Below the pieces are notes generated by a model. It did no database searches, was not told where the DNA came from, and was given only the letters and a program-made list of their open reading frames with translations. Below, piece by piece: positions 60,997 to 64,000 of a stretch of DNA of 64,000 bases. A program made the translations under genes and the position numbers. This DNA comes from Glandiceps talaboti (Eukaryota > Hemichordata > Enteropneusta > Spengelidae): assembly GCF_964340395.1 (NCBI RefSeq), contig NC_135571.1:9703940-9767939 (forward strand), written 5' to 3'. The first letter of the stretch is position 1, and each line of letters opens with the position of its first letter.

Positions 60997-61690
60997 TGCA
61001 ATGAGAGAAAAATAGACGAAGAGAGACAGAGATACACGGATGGACAGACAGACATTGAACAACGAGACAGAGAGATAAACAGGGAGACAGACAGGGAGAC
61101 AGAAATATAGTCAGAAATAGAAATAGGAAGAGAGATTGACAGAGACAGAGAGAGGGGTACAGAGACAAAGGGAGGGCAGACAGAAAGGCAGAGACAGGCA
61201 GAAAAAGATACAGATAGCGTGACAGACAGATTGAGAGGCAGACCGAGAGTGAACAAGTAGACACAAATAGAGAAACAGAGGGATATCATTTTCTCGTTTT
61301 CAAGCACATTTGTCATTTGAACCCATTTGATAATTAGTCTTATTTGTTCAAGTAAAAAATAAAGAAAAAATCAAACATATGAACTAGTTCCCCCTGCATT
61401 TTTATATCAGAAAGTTGTTCTTCACATACTTGGTCGTATTTACTTGATTCTTACCGGAGCAAATATTTCGATTGGTAATGTCAAAATCTACCATATGTTA
61501 CAAAATTGACACTTTTTCCAAACTAATTTTCACGTAGAACGGTAAAAGAAAGAGGGAATTAAAGTGTTCTAAAAGTGGTGAGAGAGATATGAAAGACGTA
61601 AAAAATCGAACGTTACTTACCAATGATTTTTCCGTTGATCAACGATGCAAGCACCACGAGGACAACGAAGCCCAGTTTACAGCCCTCCAT
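40075..61690 (-). CDS. Secreted multidomain lectin: 3 pentraxin-like + mucin linker + 9 F-type lectin domains (complete)
   Basis: Twenty-eight coding exons run from 61690 to the TAA at 40077-40075, total 6990 nt, about 2329 aa, with phase closure at all 27 junctions. Order: signal peptide (~1-20), pentraxin-like domains in exons 2-4, 5-6 and 7-9, a Thr/Pro/Ala linker in exon 10, then nine FTP (eel fucolectin/tachylectin-4/pentraxin-1) domains in exons 11-28. Every FTP module is flanked and split by phase-1 introns, the class that duplicates cleanly by exon shuffling. Pentraxin plus FTP has a known precedent in Xenopus pentraxin-1, but this copy number is far larger. No transmembrane segment or GPI signal is seen, so secretion is likely. 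The probable role is multivalent binding of fucosylated or related glycans. Confidence 0.85.
42145..43077 (-). CDS. Exons 25-26: F-type lectin domain 8, complete fucose motif
   Basis: Exon 25 (43077-42844) encodes PDGLVNVAKGKRAEQ, AIDGNLNSDF, KSCTHTKKE, PWWRVDL and TNRQDCC; exon 26 (42405-42145) encodes PFRIKTAQIRISNGKDE and LCEVEVMA. This is the only one of the nine with His at the CTH position, exactly 26 residues before the Arg of RQDCCPFR, so it satisfies the HX26RXDX4R/K fucose-binding motif of F-type lectins. Confidence 0.85.
43130..43245. mobile_element. Partial copy of the 6845-7265 MITE arm
   Basis: TGTTGGTTTTTGTGTGGTTG, TATCAAACAGAAAAACTG and GGTATTGTGAAAAT match the right arm of the element at 6845-7265. 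It lies in the intron between exons 24 and 25 of the lectin gene. Confidence 0.65.
43263..44206 (-). CDS. Exons 23-24: F-type lectin domain 7
   Basis: Exons 44206-43973 and 43562-43263 encode PDGLINIAHDVSVYQSSVKR, KSCTFTARE, TNRMDCC, SFRIRHTEVRVGNSEDIDGN and LCEVEIYS. RxDx4R is RMDCCSFR; the canonical His is Phe. It is close to domains 4-6 and probably their parent module. Confidence 0.8.
44814..45655 (-). CDS. Exons 21-22: F-type lectin domain 6 (triplicated unit, copy c)
   Basis: Exons 45655-45422 and 45113-44814. The linker reads VEPREPGEYTTLLNEVTSPA. It ends TTEG rather than TTER, so this copy is distinguishable where it meets domain 7. Domain features are as for domain 4. Confidence 0.85.
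45905..46152. repeat. (CA)n/(CATA)n microsatellite, unit 1
   Basis: Microsatellite at the end of the first triplicated unit; homologous tracts lie at 47403-47563 and 48790-48976. Confidence 0.95.
46298..47139 (-). CDS. Exons 19-20: F-type lectin domain 5 (triplicated unit, copy b)
   Basis: Exons 47139-46906 and 46597-46298. The first-half exon encodes exactly the same residues as domain 6; the second half differs from its sisters at a few positions in the linker (VVPSEPGEHTT). Domain features are as for domain 4. Confidence 0.85.
47403..47563. repeat. (CA)n/(CATA)n microsatellite, unit 2
   Basis: Shorter homologue of the tract in unit 1. Confidence 0.95.
47695..48533 (-). CDS. Exons 17-18: F-type lectin domain 4 (triplicated unit, copy a)
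   Basis: Exons 48533-48300 and 47994-47695 encode PENLVNVALDVPVWQSSTRK, RAVDGNKDSNF, GSCTLTARE, EPWWKLDL, TNRQDCC, then AHRLRHTEVRVGDSEVIREN and LCEVEVFVVPSEPAEY. Protein, introns and flanks are nearly identical to domains 5 and 6. RxDx4R is present and His is Leu. Confidence 0.85.
48790..48976. repeat. (CATA)n microsatellite, unit 3
   Basis: Homologue with a CGTACGTACACGTACGTA interruption. Confidence 0.95.
49122..50059 (-). CDS. Exons 15-16: F-type lectin domain 3
   Basis: Exon 15 (50059-49826) begins ACVLPDHLQNMALNMPVSQS and ends TNRHDCC; exon 16 (49406-49122) begins PFRLDGAEIRIGDSENFEEN and includes LCEVEVLAP. RxDx4R is kept (RHDCCPFR); the canonical His is Leu. The linker ends ITAGPTTE. 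Confidence 0.8.
50238..50515. repeat. (AAAC/AAAT)n and (GAAAC)n microsatellites
   Basis: Tetranucleotide then pentanucleotide arrays ending a few bases from the exon 14 donor of the lectin gene. Confidence 0.9.
50521..51712 (-). CDS. Exons 13-14: F-type lectin domain 2
   Basis: Exon 13 (51712-51476) encodes ERAVDGNTNGDFSQRTCTKT and VANRMDCC; exon 14 (50778-50521) encodes SDKLLNAEVRVGDSENHLEN and LCEVQVYAP. RxDx4K is kept (RMDCCSDK). The canonical His is Lys. A Pro/Thr linker (GPTTLPPTEAPG) ends the module. Confidence 0.8.
52095..52212. mobile_element. CCCTCA/TGAGGG hairpin element, reversed
   Basis: GGTGCCCTCACACACCGG ... GGCGGTGAGGGCAGCACGAC then ACGACGTATCTTTAAG. Its reverse complement matches the GATACGxCGTGTCGT start of the copy at 63612. 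Confidence 0.55.
52254..53293 (-). CDS. Exons 11-12: F-type lectin domain 1
   Basis: Exon 11 (53293-53060) encodes AVDGDDDPNFCHRSCTLTRS, EPWWKVDL and TNRQDCC. Exon 12 (52532-52254) encodes AERLLGAEVRVG and LCEVEVW plus a Thr-rich linker. The domain has the vicinal Cys pair and RxDx4R (RQDCCAER). The canonical fucose-binding His, 27 residues before this Arg, is Leu (CTL). Confidence 0.8.
53397..53530. repeat. (CCA)n microsatellite
   Basis: CCACCACCACC runs with C-rich breaks in the lectin intron before exon 11. Confidence 0.95.
53700..53736. repeat. 37-bp hairpin with palindromic loop
   Basis: CACAGACAAGTAA and TTACTTGTCTGTG are perfect 13-bp arms. The loop contains CAAACGTTTG, itself palindromic. 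Confidence 0.85.
53954..54292 (-). CDS. Exon 10: Thr/Pro/Ala mucin-like linker
   Basis: The exon encodes about 113 residues. After a short start (GPRPPGEKTTMLPTTPPEP) it repeats TTPAP/TPAP about 16 times and closes with TEGPTDCADKPCPDTDGEVD. The Thr-rich repeats should be densely O-glycosylated and act as a stiff spacer between the pentraxin and lectin halves. The coding minisatellite is likely polymorphic in length. The antisense Gly/Val/Ala reading is an artefact. Confidence 0.8.
54485..54527. repeat. (CA)n microsatellite
   Basis: About 20 CA units with one CG. Confidence 0.95.
54612..56929 (-). CDS. Exons 7-9: pentraxin-like domain 3 and Cys-rich tail
   Basis: Exon 7 (56929-56692) encodes FSLAPLPRDVPDLTELTICY and FSYFAEGDTEGSIVIENV. 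Exon 8 (55420-55120) encodes HFICLTWNSVGGEFVIFDKA, GGGSLIVGQKQGSLAGGF and YFNFWSSVLDKRGIK. Exon 9 (54714-54612) encodes ACKPACGDVVSWHELTW. The intron between exons 7 and 8 contains the 93-bp tandem array. The calcium-ligand position reads KQG. Confidence 0.8.
55600..56335. repeat. ~93-bp tandem repeat, about 8 copies
   Basis: Each unit has GTACATGTGACATGATTATG, TAAATTAGGCTAATG, ATGCATTT and TTAATTCCTTTxCAAATA. It fills most of the intron between exons 7 and 8 of the lectin gene. Confidence 0.9.
57101..57166. repeat. (CACT)n microsatellite
   Basis: About 15 CACT units followed by CATAAACT repeats. Confidence 0.95.
57239..58324 (-). CDS. Exons 5-6: pentraxin-like domain 2 and Cys-rich tail
   Basis: Exon 5 (58324-57792) carries the whole domain uninterrupted, unlike domains 1 and 3. 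Key pieces: EFTFCMWIRITEPVRRDG, LSYFAKGDSYGSIVVDG, NHVCVTWDSHGGGHSYFKNG, GGGSLFLGQRATQTTGGF, AYFNMWKERKLRSEIE. The calcium-ligand position reads RAT instead of EQD. Exon 6 (57380-57239) holds NGCVRLCGDVMYWPAM, equivalent to the exon 4 tail. Confidence 0.8.
59193..60835 (-). CDS. Exons 2-4: pentraxin-like domain 1 and Cys-rich tail
   Basis: Exons 60835-60486, 59747-59559 and 59304-59193. The domain contains SLAFSGKTSSYVKVP, ELSWCWWMRA, the pentraxin signature HHICVTWTSAGGEYE, then GGGGSLVLGVKQTVKNGGF and FNMWKRRL. The two Cys of the pentraxin fold are present. The Glu-Gln-Asp calcium ligands that follow the GGGSLxLGQ strand in CRP/SAP are replaced (VKQT), so canonical calcium-dependent ligand binding is doubtful. 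Exon 4 adds a short MNRGCGDIVYW piece that recurs after each pentraxin domain. Confidence 0.8.
59437..59540. repeat. (CAGA)n/(CATA)n microsatellite
   Basis: CAGA units then CATA units, ending about 20 bp from the exon 3 donor of the lectin gene. Confidence 0.95.
60418..60480. repeat. (ATG)n/(CTG)n microsatellite
   Basis: Trinucleotide array directly beside the exon 2 donor of the lectin gene. Confidence 0.95.
60941..60993. repeat. (TA)n microsatellite
   Basis: About 26 uninterrupted TA units. Confidence 0.97.
61018..61335. repeat. GACAGA-rich dispersed repeat, copy 2
   Basis: Shares with 34900-35165 the ordered blocks GTCAGAAATAGA, AGGAAGAGAGA, GGGGTACAGAGACAAAG, GTGACAGACAGATTGAGAGG and GGGATATCATTTTCT. 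It is in the first intron of the lectin gene. Confidence 0.8.
61621..61690 (-). CDS. Exon 1: signal peptide
   Basis: ATG in context GGGGAGATGG starts MEGCKLGFVVLVVLASLING. A Lys in the n-region, a 13-residue hydrophobic core and small residues near the end make a standard secretory signal. The donor is ATTG|GTAAGT, phase 1. Confidence 0.85.
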
Positions 61691-61743
61691 CTCCCCTGGG
61701 CAGTGACAAGACTCCAAATAGATATTTTTCCGAGTTGATGAGC

Positions 61744-61753
61744 ATTATATTTG
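61744..61753 (-). promoter_or_regulatory. Weak TATA-like element upstream of the lectin gene
   Basis: CAAATATAAT on the minus strand lies about 55-60 bp before the ATG. The region is AT-rich, so such matches are common by chance; this is only a candidate. Confidence 0.2.
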
Positions 61754-62649
61754 AAGTAAGTTATGCATAATGCATTAATTATATCAAATCATTATGTATG
61801 TAAAACAGACAAATTTTACATTTGAGTTTTTTTAGAGTTGCACAACCGTATTTTAACTGTACATCGTCATTCATTTTATCATGTTCGATAGACTTATCGA
61901 AATCTTTTAAAATCAATTTAAAATAGGGTCTATAAGGTCGAAGAAAAACATTCAAACTACAAGAAGTTACGCACATTCACTGATTAATACGCAGGTCATT
62001 CAACCCCAAATTAGAATAAAATGAAATATAGTCAAATTAAAACAAGTTTTCAATATATATAATTGCTACAGGGATAGATTTTATTCTAAATTTTAATCAT
62101 GAATAAATTATGCAAATGTATGTATACTGGTAAGGACACTTGCTACCGTTAATTTGGTACAGCTGTTTAGTTCATTAAATGTACTTGTGTTTAGAGAAAC
62201 AAACAATATGTAAATTAATCAAATGGAATACCATGATGTTAACAAATTGGACACTTTTAATGCCACTATCAAAGGATAACCTTATTAATAACCGGGTTTA
62301 GATAATATTTCATGTTTAGATATATTTCACTAATTATGCTTTTTTCATAGTTATAGTCATGACTAAAATTAAGAATCGAAAATCGAAAATAAAATTGTCA
62401 TAAATCGACTTTTTTGTGTAAATCTAGTGGTTATAAATGGTCGATTAAATCAAATGTTACCGAATGCTGCCATGTTAGCTTGACTATGTTTAATATCAAC
62501 TAACCCAGCATGAGATCGGATATCCATGGCTGGTAAACTGGTACTGTATTAATAATGCTGTCAATACATAGAGTACTGACTATTCATATGTTTGTCTAAC
62601 GTTTGCCTGGTATTGTAAACAAGGTAAAGCAGGGACGAAGTTGTTTTAC

Positions 62650-62922
62650 AGACACAGACACAGACACAGACACAGACACAGACACAGTCGCTCGCACAAA
62701 GACAGACACAGACACACTGTCACACACATATCTAGACTCAGTGACAAACAGACACCTACACACAGACAACACACACATACATACATACATACATACATAC
62801 ATACATACATACATACATACATACATACATACATACATACATACATACATACATACATACATACATACATACATACACAGACAGACAGACAGACAGATAG
62901 ACAGACAGACAGACAGACACCA
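62650..62922. repeat. (ACAGAC)n/(CATA)n microsatellite
   Basis: Hexamer units, then about 28 CATA units, then CAGA units. Confidence 0.95.
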
Positions 62923-63363
62923 TTTCACCATAGGAAATAATAATCAATTGTTTACTTGTGATTGCAATAATAATTGGTTTATACCTTTTGCACAAGAAGT
63001 TCGAAACCAGCGATTTTGCTTGATTTTGCACACTTATTATATTAAGAGTATTCTGTGTTTTACATATCCAATTGGAGAAAATATGGTCTTAGAATAGAAA
63101 TATCATCTTCTTACACAGATCGCGTTTATCGATAAAAATATCTGTACCAAAGATAGTGTTACTCTTCATCGTCTTGTACCTGTCATCTGGATTTATTAAT
63201 GTTGTTTGCAATTACAAGCATAACCAAGAAAATTGATATACGTGTTTTTCCTCTTACATGCAACTGCAGACATCAGATCGTGGACAAATGCAACCTGTTA
63301 CAAACAGGGAAAGTAAACAATTGAATTGAATCGATAACACTTTGCACAGCATGTTTGAAGTAC

Positions 63364-63520
63364 AGAGACTTTTATTACATTCCATCATTTGATAAGAACA
63401 GTTTTACACAATAGTTGATGTTCACAAACAAATTTCCAGTTCCCCTGGCATTTCATGTATATGCAAAGAGGCCATAAAACTGTTCTTATCAAACCATGAA
63501 ATGTAATACAGGCCTCTGAT
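63364..63520. mobile_element. Inverted-repeat element with 33-bp arms
   Basis: 63374-63406 and 63475-63507 are inverted copies (ATTTGATAAGAACAGTTTTA / TAAAACTGTTCTTATCAAA) with only two or three mismatches, about 68 bp apart. Confidence 0.8.
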
Positions 63521-63611
63521 GTTCCAAATTGCTGTGACACGTGTTATTAATTCATTCATTCACTTATCCTGTTTGTCCCCGACGTCTGATGTAGTATCAG
63601 ACCGACTCATT

Positions 63612-63715
63612 GACTGTAAGATACGCCGTGTCGTCCCGCCCTCACCGGCATCCTCTCTGTCTGTGAGAGGGCTCGACCGACATATGTGAGGGTGTCACGA
63701 CGTTCCGTACAGCCT
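63612..63715. mobile_element. CCCTCA/TGAGGG hairpin element
   Basis: ACTGTAAGATACGCCGTGTC then CCGCCCTCACCGG ... GTGAGGGTGTCACGACG. Same family as 7859-7927 and 52095-52212. Confidence 0.55.
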
Positions 63716-64000
63716 ACCCGACTTACACATGTTACAGTCTTGTCTTGAAAGAGAGCTACGCAGACATGTAAACGAAACTATTTCATTTTAAGGCCTCTCT
63801 AAATAAAGTCCTTAGACCACGGGTTGTGGTTAGGATGCATGATCGATGTCATTGGTCTAACGCCATAAGGTTAACGAACTTTTGTCCATATTAGATCTGT
63901 CACCTTCATATATAACCTATAAGTTTACTTCTTGATTTGATATCATAAAGGTCAGGTCAGTAGACTTGAGTATGTGTATATGGTGACCTGTATAAGTACT

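Larger units (their letters stand above)
61691..64000. other. Upstream flank of the lectin gene: no gene seen
   Basis: AT-rich DNA that should hold the lectin promoter. Beyond that I find only a CAGACA/CATA microsatellite (62650-62922), an inverted-repeat element (63364-63520) and a hairpin element (63612-63715). Confidence 0.55.

Overview
The window is metazoan nuclear DNA. Genes are split into many short exons with GT-AG introns, introns are packed with microsatellites, minisatellites and small inverted-repeat transposons, and the domain families (EF-hand, ZU5/UPA/death, pentraxin, F-type lectin) are animal ones. The repertoire best suits a marine invertebrate, probably a deuterostome (lancelet, hemichordate or echinoderm grade), but the species cannot be fixed from sequence alone. 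I joined exons by hand from splice consensus and reading phase; no alignment or expression data were used.

Layout. (1) 22747 down to 1, minus strand: the first ten coding exons (509 codons, phase-consistent) of an EF-hand protein resembling EFCAB6, running off the left edge. Its introns hold an 81-bp satellite, a hAT-type MITE with an exact 8-bp target duplication, a cluster of three inverted-repeat elements, a 29-copy 43-bp minisatellite and a 178-bp tandem repeat. (2) 25270-25533, minus: an unrecognised 87-codon ORF directly downstream of an NRF-1-like palindrome and a perfect CRE. (3) 27672-38471, plus: a complete eight-exon gene for a protein of about 1526 aa with a long charged coiled coil, two ZU5-like domains, a UPA domain and a C-terminal death domain. 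The C-terminal half is PIDD1-like; the coiled coil stands where PIDD1 has leucine-rich repeats, and both usual autoproteolysis sites look degenerate. (4) 61690 down to 40075, minus, tail-to-tail with gene 3: a complete 28-exon gene for a secreted protein of about 2329 aa: signal peptide, three pentraxin-like domains, a Thr/Pro/Ala mucin-like linker and nine F-type lectin (FTP/F5-8C-like) domains, each encoded by two phase-1 exons. Three of the nine come from a very recent tandem triplication that also copied the introns and their microsatellites.

Functional reading. Genes 3 and 4 both fit innate defence by inference: gene 4 as a large multivalent extracellular glycan-binding protein, gene 3 as an intracellular death-domain scaffold. 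Nothing in the sequence shows that they act together. The main points of interest are the coiled-coil PIDD1-like architecture, an intronic repeat that amplifies one of that gene's own splice donors, the pentraxin x3 + F-type lectin x9 architecture with only one domain keeping the complete fucose motif, and a nested MITE insertion whose empty site is preserved 13 kb away.
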